A DNA stretch of 64,000 nucleotides from Poindextera sp036272595 (GTDB lineage Bacteria; Pseudomonadota; Alphaproteobacteria; Caulobacterales; Caulobacteraceae): positions 84,569 to 148,568 of the forward strand of contig DATAYM010000077.1 of the NCBI GenBank assembly GCA_036272595.1, read 5' to 3'. Positions 16,807 to 24,770 of the stretch are shown here, piece after piece (positions within the stretch are counted from its first letter, which is position 1; each line of letters starts with the position of its first letter). Under the pieces are notes generated by a model. It saw nothing but the letters and a program-made list of their open reading frames with translations, did not search any database and was not told the DNA's origin. A program made the position numbers and the translations under genes.

Positions 16807-19755
16807 CTAGAAGAACTTGTAGCGCACCTCCACGCCGAAGGTCCGCGGGGGGTTGAGGTTGTAGGTGGTGTCGTAGATCAACCGAGCCGCCGCCGACGTC
16901 CCCGTGGTCCCGTTGCCGGTCAGCCCGGCGCCGAGCGCCCCCGTCGGATATTGCAGCGAGTTGAACACGTTCTTGGCGTAGGCGATGATCTCGTAGCGAT
17001 CGTGGTCGCCCGACCAGGTGGCGCGCAGATCGACATCATCCCACGACGGCGCGGTATTGTACGGCGTGTTGAACACCGTGTTGCCGATCTGGCTGTCGCG
17101 CCAAACATAGGTGGCGGCCATCGTCAGGTTGCCGGGATCGAAGTGGAAGGTGTAGGCGCCGGTCACGGCGACCTTGTTGCGTGGGGCGTTCGGGAGCGGC
17201 GCGCCCTTGATGCTTTGGAAGACGCCCGGGTTTGTCGTCGCATTGTACACCTGACCAGGGACGACCCTGGCTCCCGGGCCCGTTCCCGCCGGGTCCTGGG
17301 TATTAACCAGGCAGGCGGACCCGGCCGACGGCGTCAGGACCCCGGCGCTGAGCGTACCCGAGCAGCCGGTCAGCAGTTCGGTGTAGTCGAAGGAGTAGGA
17401 CAGGGTGAAGAGCAGGTCCCTGGTCGGGTTCCAGATGCCTTCCAATTCGACCCCGGTCGATTCCGCCTTCGGATAATTGATGAACTGACCTTCCAGGATG
17501 CCGTTGACGGCGACCGTGATCGGCAGCTGAATCTGGTCGTAGTCGTAATAATAGGCGGCGACATCGATCGACAGGGTGTGGCCGAAGCTCTGCTTGTAGC
17601 CGACCTCATAGGAGTTGAGGAACTCCGGGGTCACCTCCGGATTTGCGCTGACGAAGCCGGCGTTGAACGACAGCGGCGCGTAGCCGCGGGCGTAGCGCGC
17701 ATACATGAAGATGTCCGGGGTCGGCGTCCATTCGATGCCGGCCCCGCCGGTCACTTCGGTATCGCTGGCGTCAAGCTGGCGATTGGCCACGCCGTTGGCG
17801 CGGATCACGCCGATCGACTTCACGCCGGGAGCGAGCGGGCCGCTGGTGCAGTGCGCGCTGATGCCCGACAGGCAGACCGCCAAGCCGGTCACGTCGTAGG
17901 ACGGGGTCGCGCCGCCGTACAGTGGGATCAGGATGTTGTACAGGGACGCCAATGACGAGCCGCCGAAAGCGACGTCGCGATCCTCTTCGCTGCCCCACTT
18001 GCGGTCGTTCGAGACCCGCAGGTTGCCGGTGAGCTTCAATGTGTCCGTCAGCTTGTAAGACACCTGGGCGTAGCCGCTGACGCTCTGGTCCTGGATTTGA
18101 TAGTTGTTTTCGACCAGCACGTCCCGGGGATTAGCCGCGGCCCGGTTCGCCGGGTTCAGCACGACCGAAGGCGTGAGCGACAGCAGGGTTGTCGTCAGCG
18201 ACGTCAGGTCGATCGACGAGGCGGACAGCGGGTGAGCGAGTTGCGGCTGATTGGCCGTAACGAATGACGGCTGACTGTATTGCTGGAAGTAGTATTGGGC
18301 GCCGACGATGTACTGGAACGGCGAGGCGTCGGTCGACTGCAGCGAGATTTCATGGCTGGTCCACCAGTCGTTCTCGACGAAGTTGATATTGTCGGTCGGG
18401 TTGATCGTCAGCGTGCTCGGCGCGGGCAATCCGGCGAATGCCGGCGCGAGCGGCCCAAGGCCCGCCAGTGCGGTCGCCTGCGCGCCGAACGCGCTGCCCG
18501 GAAGCGTATAGCTCAGGACGTCACTGTCAACGTCCGCATAGTTAAGCGTGTAATTGTACCCCTGAACGCCGCCCGTATACTTCAGGTCGGCGTTCGGAAA
18601 GTGATATGTCAGAATATAGTTCAGGTCGTTATAGTGCTGCAATTCCGCCGTCCGCGGTTCCACCGCGGCGAAATTGTCGACATTGTTGATCGATGGATTG
18701 TTGAAGATGTGCTGGTTCAGCAGGGTCGTGGCGATCGGCAGCTCCTGCGGGAAGCCGCCGGCCGCGAACTGCGCCGCACCGACGGCGGCGGCGCCCGCCG
18801 CGGCGGCCGGAACGATGCCCGCATAGCCATAGTTGGGGTTGAAGAACAACGAGCCGTCGGCGGCGCCGACATTCGGGTCGTTCAGATTGACCTCGTCCCA
18901 GCTGCCGGCGCTATAGAATTGGCGGGAGCCGGCGTTGCCCTCATCGACGTTCCACTCGCCGGCGAAGGCGCGAGCATAGACGTCGAAGTTCGGGCTGGGC
19001 TTCCAGTCCACCGAGCCCTCGAGGTGCCACTGGTTGTGGCGGTTGAATTCGGACGGGCCGCCGCCGGCGACATTGTTGAAGTAGCCTTGGCCCTGGTAGT
19101 CGTAGTTGCCGGCGATCCGGGCGGTCAGCCCAGGGGCGATCTCGTCGGAGGCGGCGGCCTCGACTTCATAGGACTGGAAGTTGCCGACCGACGCGCGGAC
19201 CTCCGCATAAGGATGGTCGGTGGGGCGAACCGCGATCATGTCAATCGAGCCGCCCTCGGAGGGCCGGCCGCCGACGTTCTGCGGCCCGCGCTCGATCTGC
19301 TCCTGGCTGAAGAACAGCGACGAGAGTCCGAGGTTATAGGGCGAATAGACGAAGAACTCGTCCTCATACGCGGTCACGCGGGAGTCGTCGGTGACGTTGA
19401 ACGACTGGCGGGTGACGCCGCGCATGCCGGCGTTGACGGTCACCGTGTCGTAGGAGAAGCCAGGGGTGAAGTTGGTGACGTCCTGCACGCTCTGGATGCC
19501 GACGCGGTCGCGCGAGGCGCCGGTGAACACCGAAACGGCTACGGGGACCTTTTGCAGCTTGGTCTGGCGGTGTTCGGCGGTGACGATGACGTCCTGGGCG
19601 CCGCCCTCGTCGGCGGAGGGGCTCGCGGGCGCCGCGCCAGGCGCGGGAGCCGCGGGTTGCGGGGTCTGCGCCAGGGCCGGGGCGGCGACGGCGGTCAGAG
19701 CGACAATGGAAACACCACTAATCAGAACGCTACGCATACGCGAACCATCGGACAT
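16807..19755 (-). CDS. TonB-dependent receptor
   Basis: An outer-membrane active transporter of 982 residues powered by TonB. A signal peptide ends near ALAQ (about residue 32), then a Pro/Ala-rich linker, a TonB-box-like QDVIVTAEHR, a plug domain (VPVAVSVFTGASRDRVG, then MRGVTRQSFNVTDDSR and EQIERGPQNVGGR) and a long beta-barrel ending in the typical aromatic VEVRYKFF. The ATG at 19755 has a GGGAGG ribosome site; in-frame upstream codons lack a signal peptide. It is a close tandem paralogue of the receptor at 20104-23046, nearly identical across the plug and diverging in barrel loops. The substrate is unknown; siderophore, vitamin, oligosaccharide and aromatic uptake are all possible. Confidence 0.93.
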   Translation of the reverse strand: MSDGSRMRSVLISGVSIVALTAVAAPALAQTPQPAAPAPGAAPASPSADEGGAQDVIVTAEHRQTKLQKVPVAVSVFTGASRDRVGIQSVQDVTNFTPGFSYDTVTVNAGMRGVTRQSFNVTDDSRVTAYEDEFFVYSPYNLGLSSLFFSQEQIERGPQNVGGRPSEGGSIDMIAVRPTDHPYAEVRASVGNFQSYEVEAAASDEIAPGLTARIAGNYDYQGQGYFNNVAGGGPSEFNRHNQWHLEGSVDWKPSPNFDVYARAFAGEWNVDEGNAGSRQFYSAGSWDEVNLNDPNVGAADGSLFFNPNYGYAGIVPAAAAGAAAVGAAQFAAGGFPQELPIATTLLNQHIFNNPSINNVDNFAAVEPRTAELQHYNDLNYILTYHFPNADLKYTGGVQGYNYTLNYADVDSDVLSYTLPGSAFGAQATALAGLGPLAPAFAGLPAPSTLTINPTDNINFVENDWWTSHEISLQSTDASPFQYIVGAQYYFQQYSQPSFVTANQPQLAHPLSASSIDLTSLTTTLLSLTPSVVLNPANRAAANPRDVLVENNYQIQDQSVSGYAQVSYKLTDTLKLTGNLRVSNDRKWGSEEDRDVAFGGSSLASLYNILIPLYGGATPSYDVTGLAVCLSGISAHCTSGPLAPGVKSIGVIRANGVANRQLDASDTEVTGGAGIEWTPTPDIFMYARYARGYAPLSFNAGFVSANPEVTPEFLNSYEVGYKQSFGHTLSIDVAAYYYDYDQIQLPITVAVNGILEGQFINYPKAESTGVELEGIWNPTRDLLFTLSYSFDYTELLTGCSGTLSAGVLTPSAGSACLVNTQDPAGTGPGARVVPGQVYNATTNPGVFQSIKGAPLPNAPRNKVAVTGAYTFHFDPGNLTMAATYVWRDSQIGNTVFNTPYNTAPSWDDVDLRATWSGDHDRYEIIAYAKNVFNSLQYPTGALGAGLTGNGTTGTSAAARLIYDTTYNLNPPRTFGVEVRYKFF

Positions 19756-20063
19756 AAAAATTCCCTCCCATGCCGCCGCTGTTCCTTTTTTGGAATCAGC
19801 CATCGGCTTGCTGCCAAACGGCGCTCTAACGACGCCGCCAAATTGAGTTGCGTGATGGGTTTTAATCGCCAAACACTGGGCGGGTTCTTCCGCGCCGGCC
19901 TGGGAGTGTAAACCGGCCGCGATAGGTGAACGGCGATCAGTTAGCCTTTTCAGGCCCAGCTGTGGCATTGGCGCATCGAAGTCTGCGCGCCGGGAGCGAG
20001 CCCTCGCCCGATGGTAAACCTGACCGAGAGCCGATCGTCGATCGGCTGGCCCGGATGCAGATA
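19756..20063. other. intergenic region between the two receptor genes
   Basis: Leader of the first receptor gene: the GGGAGG ribosome site abuts 19755. No uptake-regulator operator or riboswitch is obvious. With the adjoining terminator it makes a gap of about 350 bases, enough for an independent promoter, so the two receptors need not be cotranscribed. No open frame here has a supported start. Confidence 0.5.
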
Positions 20064-20087
20064 GGGGCGCGCCCTCAGGCGCGCCCC
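20064..20087 (-). terminator. GGCGCGCC hairpin after the second TonB-receptor gene
   Basis: GGGGCGCGCC-CTCA-GGCGCGCCCC forms a perfect 10-bp stem with a 4-base loop, 16 bases after the receptor stop. On the minus strand only a weak T tract follows; on the plus strand TTTGAAAAA follows. It matches the hairpin after the paralogue in position and stem sequence. Confidence 0.65.
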
Positions 20088-20103
20088 TTTGAAAAACCTG
20101 CGG

Positions 20104-23046
20104 CTAGAAGAATTTGTAGCGCAGCTCCACGCCATAGGTGCGCGGCGGGTTCAGGTTATAGGTGGTGTTGTAGAAGTAGCTGCCCGGGGCCGAGGCCGTC
20201 ACCGCGTTGCCGGTAAGGCCGGAACCGAGGGCGCCGGTCGGGTACTGGATCGTGTTGGTCAGGTTCTTCACAAAGCCGATGATCTCGTAGCGGTCATGGT
20301 CGCCGCTCCAGGTCATACGCATGTCGACGTCATACCAGGAGGGAGCGGTGTTGTACGGGGTGTTGAACGTCGTGTTGCCGAGCTGGGTGTCGCGCCAGAC
20401 GAAGGTCGCCGCGAAGGTCAGGTTGCCCGGGTCGAGATGCCAGGTATAGGCGCCGGTGACCGCGATCTTGTTGCGCGGCGCGTTGGGCAGTGGAGCGCCC
20501 TTGACGCTTTGCACGAACGCGGTCGCGGTCGACGGTTGACCCGGAACCACGCGCGCGCCGGGGCCGGTGCCGAGCGGATCCTCGGTGTTGATCAGGCAGG
20601 CCGAGCCGGCATTGGCGACAAAGTTGGGGCCGACCACCTTGCCGGAGCAGCCGGTTAGCAAGGACGTGTAGTCGAAGGAATAGGAGAGCGTGAAGAGCAG
20701 ATCCCGGGTAGGATTCCAGATGGCTTCCAGTTCGACGCCGGTCGATTCGGCCTTCGGGAAGTTGATGAACTGGCCTTCCGTGAGGCCGTTCACCAGGACG
20801 CTGATCGGTAGCTGGATATCGTCGTAGTCGTAATAGAAGGCCGCCGCGTCGATCGACAGCGTATGGCCGAAGCTCTGCTTGTAGCCCACCTCGTAGGAGT
20901 TCAGGAACTCTGGACCCACCAGCGGGTTGGCGCTGACGAAGCCGGCGTTGAAGGACAATGGCGCATAGCCTCTGTTGTAGCGCGCGTACACGAAGATGTC
21001 GGGGGTCGGCGTGTACTCGATGCCGGCGCCGCCCGTCACCTCTGTGTCGCTCGCGTCCAGGAGGCGGGTCGCAAAGCCATTGGCGTTGATGGTGGCCGCG
21101 GTCTTGACGCCGGGCCCTTTGGTGCCGAGGCTGGCCGCCAGCGGAGTCACGTCGATCGCCGGCGTATTGGCGCCATAGAGCGGGATCAGGAAATTGTAGA
21201 GCGAGCCAAGCGTACCGCCGCCAAAGGCGATATAGCGGAGGGCTTCATAGCCCGACTTTTCGTCGTTGGACACCCGGATGTTGCCGGTGATCTTGATGTC
21301 GTCGGTAACCTTGTAGGAGACCTGCGCATAGCCGTCGACGCTTCGGTTCTCCAGCGAATAGGTCTGGCTGAAGAAGTTCCCGGTCGGGTTCGCCGCCGCG
21401 AGGTTTGCCGGGTTCAACATATACGAGGGAAGCAGGAAGGGTATGATGCCCGGCGGGTTCGCTGTCGCGTTAATCAGAGCCGTGCCAAAGGCTTGGCTGA
21501 TCCCCACCGGATGGAACAGATTCGCCTGGGCGTTGCCGATGATATTCTCGTAATTCGGTTGACTGTACTGTTGATAATAGTACATGGCGCCGATCGTATA
21601 CTGGAATCGGCCGGCGTCCGTCGACTGCAACGAGATTTCGTGGCTGGTCCACCAGTCGTTCTCGACGAAATTGACCTGCGCGTCAGGGTGGATGGTCAGC
21701 GTGCTCGGCGCTGGCAGCCCGGTGAAGCCAATGGCGGGGACGCCTGCGGCTTCAAGTGCGCCGACGATCTGGGCCTGTTCGAAGCTGCCCGGCAGTGTAT
21801 AGCTGCGGACGTTGGTGTCGATGTCGGGCAGGTTCAGCGTATAGTCATAACCCTGAAATCCCCCAATATACCTCAGATCTGCGTTGGGGAAATGGTAGGT
21901 CATCGTGTAGTTCAAGTCGTCGTAGTTCTGCAGTTCCGCCGTCCGCTGCCGCGCGGAAGCGAACTCAAAGTTGCTGCGCGTCGTCGGATTATTCAATAGC
22001 CTCGGATTGATCAGCGACACGGCGATCGGCAGTTCCTGCGGGAACAAGCCTGCGGCGAACTGCGCGGCCGCGACATTGGCGGCTCCTATGGCCGCGGTCG
22101 GATTGCCGCCGGGAGCCGCATAGCCGTAGTTCGGATTGAAGAAGAGATTGGCCTCACCGGCTGCCGCGCTGTTGTGCGGGTCATCCAGATTGACCTCGTC
22201 CCAGCTGCCGGGGGTGATGAACTGACGGCTGCCGGCCTCACCATTATCGGTTTCCCAGGCGCCGGCGAACGCGCGCGCATAGACATCGAAATTCGGGCTC
22301 GGTCGCCAGAAGAGCGAGCCTTCGACGTGCCAATCATTGGTTTTGCCGAACTCCGACGGGCCGCCGGCGACGTTCTTCAGATAGCCATCGCCTTGGTAGT
22401 TCCACCGGCCGGCGATCCGCGCATCAAGGCCCGGCGCGACCTCGTCGGAGGCTGCCGCCTCGACCTCGTAAGCGTTATAGTTGGCGGCGGTGGCGCGGAC
22501 TTCCGCATAGGGGTGGTCGGTCGGCCGCACGGCGATCATGTCGATCGAGCCGCCCTCGGCGTTGCGGCCGCCGACGTTCTGCGGACCGCGTTCGATCTGC
22601 TCCTGGCTGAAGAACAGCGAGGACAGGGAGAGGTTGTAGGGCGAATAGACGAAGAACTCGTCTTCATAAGCTGCGACGCGGGAGTCGTCGGTGACGTTGA
22701 ACGACTGGCGGGTGACGCCGCGCATGCCGGCGTTGACGGTCACCGTGTCGTAGGTGAAGCCGGGCGTGAAATTGGTGACGTCCTGGACGGACGCGATGCC
22801 GACCCGGTCGCGGCTGGCGCCGGTGAACACCGAAACGGCGACTGGGACTTTTTGCAGCTTGGTCTGGCGGTGTTCGGCGGTGACGATGACATCCGGGGCG
22901 CCGCCCTGATCGGCCGCTGGCGGGGCCGGCGGCGGGGGCGCGGCCGGGGCCGCGGTCTGCGCCAGGGCCGGCGCGGTCAAGGCGGCCAGCGCAACCACCG
23001 AAGCGCCCATAACCAGCGCGCTCCGCAAACGCGAAGTGTCAGACAT
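20104..23046 (-). CDS. TonB-dependent receptor, tandem paralogue
   Basis: A 980-residue outer-membrane transporter built like its neighbour: signal peptide ending ALAQ, Pro/Ala linker, PDVIVTAEHR box, plug with EQIERGPQNVGGR, GGSIDMIAVRPTDHPYAEVRA, and C-terminal VELRYKFF. Plug residues are almost the same as in the 16807-19755 receptor. Differences cluster in the barrel, for example around QLPISVLVNG and the loops facing outside, as expected if the pair take up related but distinct ligands. The ATG is preceded by GGGGAGG. It appears first in transcription order, with its own upstream region of about 340 bases. Ligand unknown. Confidence 0.93.
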   Translation of the reverse strand: MSDTSRLRSALVMGASVVALAALTAPALAQTAAPAAPPPPAPPAADQGGAPDVIVTAEHRQTKLQKVPVAVSVFTGASRDRVGIASVQDVTNFTPGFTYDTVTVNAGMRGVTRQSFNVTDDSRVAAYEDEFFVYSPYNLSLSSLFFSQEQIERGPQNVGGRNAEGGSIDMIAVRPTDHPYAEVRATAANYNAYEVEAAASDEVAPGLDARIAGRWNYQGDGYLKNVAGGPSEFGKTNDWHVEGSLFWRPSPNFDVYARAFAGAWETDNGEAGSRQFITPGSWDEVNLDDPHNSAAAGEANLFFNPNYGYAAPGGNPTAAIGAANVAAAQFAAGLFPQELPIAVSLINPRLLNNPTTRSNFEFASARQRTAELQNYDDLNYTMTYHFPNADLRYIGGFQGYDYTLNLPDIDTNVRSYTLPGSFEQAQIVGALEAAGVPAIGFTGLPAPSTLTIHPDAQVNFVENDWWTSHEISLQSTDAGRFQYTIGAMYYYQQYSQPNYENIIGNAQANLFHPVGISQAFGTALINATANPPGIIPFLLPSYMLNPANLAAANPTGNFFSQTYSLENRSVDGYAQVSYKVTDDIKITGNIRVSNDEKSGYEALRYIAFGGGTLGSLYNFLIPLYGANTPAIDVTPLAASLGTKGPGVKTAATINANGFATRLLDASDTEVTGGAGIEYTPTPDIFVYARYNRGYAPLSFNAGFVSANPLVGPEFLNSYEVGYKQSFGHTLSIDAAAFYYDYDDIQLPISVLVNGLTEGQFINFPKAESTGVELEAIWNPTRDLLFTLSYSFDYTSLLTGCSGKVVGPNFVANAGSACLINTEDPLGTGPGARVVPGQPSTATAFVQSVKGAPLPNAPRNKIAVTGAYTWHLDPGNLTFAATFVWRDTQLGNTTFNTPYNTAPSWYDVDMRMTWSGDHDRYEIIGFVKNLTNTIQYPTGALGSGLTGNAVTASAPGSYFYNTTYNLNPPRTYGVELRYKFF

Positions 23047-23390
23047 CCAGAATTCCTCCCCTGCCCGTGCGCCCTTCCCGATGTGGGATTCAGCGCGCGA
23101 CCTGTTTTTTGAGCCCTTGAACGATACTCAACGCAAGCGAGCGCCGATGTGTCGATGCGAACACAAAGGGAGCGTTCATTACGGTCCTGTAAGAGTCAAC
23201 CGAACAACCTTAAGTGAACAACGGTTAGTTACACTTTTAATGCGAGCTGTGACTTTCGCGCATTGGGGTTGCGGCTTCGACGGCGTTGCGTGGCGGCGGG
23301 GTTCGGCCTGAATTCGGGGTTGGCCGGCCTGGATCAAACAACGCCGCAGGGCGTTGCTGTCGCCGACGACACCCGCCAGGAGGCCGCGCC
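23047..23390. promoter_or_regulatory. divergent regulatory region of receptor and NRAMP-related genes
   Basis: This 344-base gap must drive both divergent genes. It holds the ribosome site GGGGAGG for the receptor (minus strand) and AGGAGG (23378-23383) for the transporter (plus strand). Between them GAACAAC occurs twice (23202-23208 and 23216-23222); the right copy sits in TAAGTGAACAACGGTTAG, which resembles TAAGTGAACACCGTTCAG upstream of the diiron protein gene at 38.24 kb. It is relatively AT-rich at 23160-23250, a plausible promoter core. No open frame of note. Confidence 0.5.
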
Positions 23391-24692
23391 TTGAGCGAAA
23401 CCGCCGCCGCGGCGCCCGCAAAGCGTGGCCCGCTCGCCATTCTGCAAGTCTTCGGCCCCGGCCTGATCACCGGCGCCTCCGACGACGACCCCAGCGGCAT
23501 CGCCACCTATTCCCAGGCCGGGGCCCAATACGGCTATGGCCTGGAATGGACGCTTTTGTTCAGTTGGCCGCTGATGTGCGCCATCCAGGAAATCTGTGCG
23601 CGGATCGGCCGGGTGACCGGTCACGGCATCGCCGGCAACCTGAAGCGCGCCTACCCGAGGGGTCTGGTCTTCGCCCTGGTCGGCCTGCTGCTGGTGGCCA
23701 ACACCATCAACCTCGGCGCCGACCTTGGCGCCATGGGCGCGGCGCTGAGGCTGCTGGTCGGCGGGCCGCAGTGGCTGCTGATCGCGGCCTTCGCGGTGCT
23801 TTCGGTGCTGCTGGAGGTGTTCGTCCGCTACAAGCGCTACGCCGCGATCCTGAAATGGCTGGCGCTGTCGTTGCTGAGCTATGTCGCCGTGGCTTTCGCG
23901 GTCAAGGTTCCCTGGGGCACGGTGGCGTGGAACCTGGTGGCGCCCAGCATGGGTTTCGACGTCGGCTCGCTGACCGTGGTGGTCGCCGTGCTTGGCACCA
24001 CCATCAGCCCCTACCTGTTCTTCTGGCAGGCCAGCGAGGAGGCCGAGGAGGTCGAGGTGGATCCTGACGCCGAGGCGCTGAAAAGCGCGCCGGAGGAGGC
24101 GCCGGCCGAGTTCAGGCGTATCCGCATCGACACCTATCTGGGCATGGCCTTCTCCAATGCCGTCGCCCTCTTCATCATGATCGCCACCGCCGCCACCCTG
24201 CACGCCCACGGGGTGACCAATATCCAGACCTCGTCCCAGGCGGCCGAGGCGCTGAAGCCGGTCGCCGGGCCGCTGGTCTTCTTCATCTTCGCCCTGGGCA
24301 TCGTCGGCACCGGGCTTCTGACCGTGCCGGTGCTGGCCGGATCGGGGGCCTACGCCCTCGGCGAGCTCTTCGGCTGGAAGACCGGACTGGACCGCGCCCT
24401 GACGAAGGCCAAACCCTTCTACGGCGTGATCGCGGCCGCCACCCTGATCGGCGCCCTGAGCAATTTTTCCGGACTCGATCCGATCAAGGCGCTGTTCTGG
24501 AGCGCGGTGATCAACGGCGTGGTCGCGGTTCCGGTCATGGTGATGGTCATGCTGATCGCCGGCGGCCGGAAGATCATGGGCGACTTCGTCCTGCCGCCGA
24601 TGCTGAAGATCGCCGGCTGGCTGGCCACCGCGGTCATGGCGCTCGCCGCCGTCGGCATGTTCGCCACCATGGCCATGGGGTCGGGCGGCTGA
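23391..24692 (+). CDS. NRAMP-related divalent metal transporter
   Basis: A 433-residue inner-membrane protein with about eleven helices. The first helix has GPGLITGASDDDPSGIATYSQ, aligned with the NRAMP metal-site helix; canonical NRAMPs have DPGN where this protein has DPSG. The sixth-helix equivalent reads GTTISPYLFFWQASEEAEE in place of the MPH motif. This variant belongs to NRAMP-related proteins, some of which carry Mg2+ or other cations rather than Mn2+/Fe2+. The TTG at 23391 is chosen because AGGAGG lies 7 bases upstream and earlier in-frame codons encode low-complexity Arg-rich sequence. Divergent from the receptor pair, which might suggest metal-linked uptake (inference). Confidence 0.87.
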   Translation: MSETAAAAPAKRGPLAILQVFGPGLITGASDDDPSGIATYSQAGAQYGYGLEWTLLFSWPLMCAIQEICARIGRVTGHGIAGNLKRAYPRGLVFALVGLLLVANTINLGADLGAMGAALRLLVGGPQWLLIAAFAVLSVLLEVFVRYKRYAAILKWLALSLLSYVAVAFAVKVPWGTVAWNLVAPSMGFDVGSLTVVVAVLGTTISPYLFFWQASEEAEEVEVDPDAEALKSAPEEAPAEFRRIRIDTYLGMAFSNAVALFIMIATAATLHAHGVTNIQTSSQAAEALKPVAGPLVFFIFALGIVGTGLLTVPVLAGSGAYALGELFGWKTGLDRALTKAKPFYGVIAAATLIGALSNFSGLDPIKALFWSAVINGVVAVPVMVMVMLIAGGRKIMGDFVLPPMLKIAGWLATAVMALAAVGMFATMAMGSGG

Positions 24693-24770
24693 CGGCATTT
24701 GGCGGATGCGGCCGGGCGGCCGCCGCGCTAATCCTGGCTCAGGCCACACCGCCGCTTAGCGAGCCGACCG

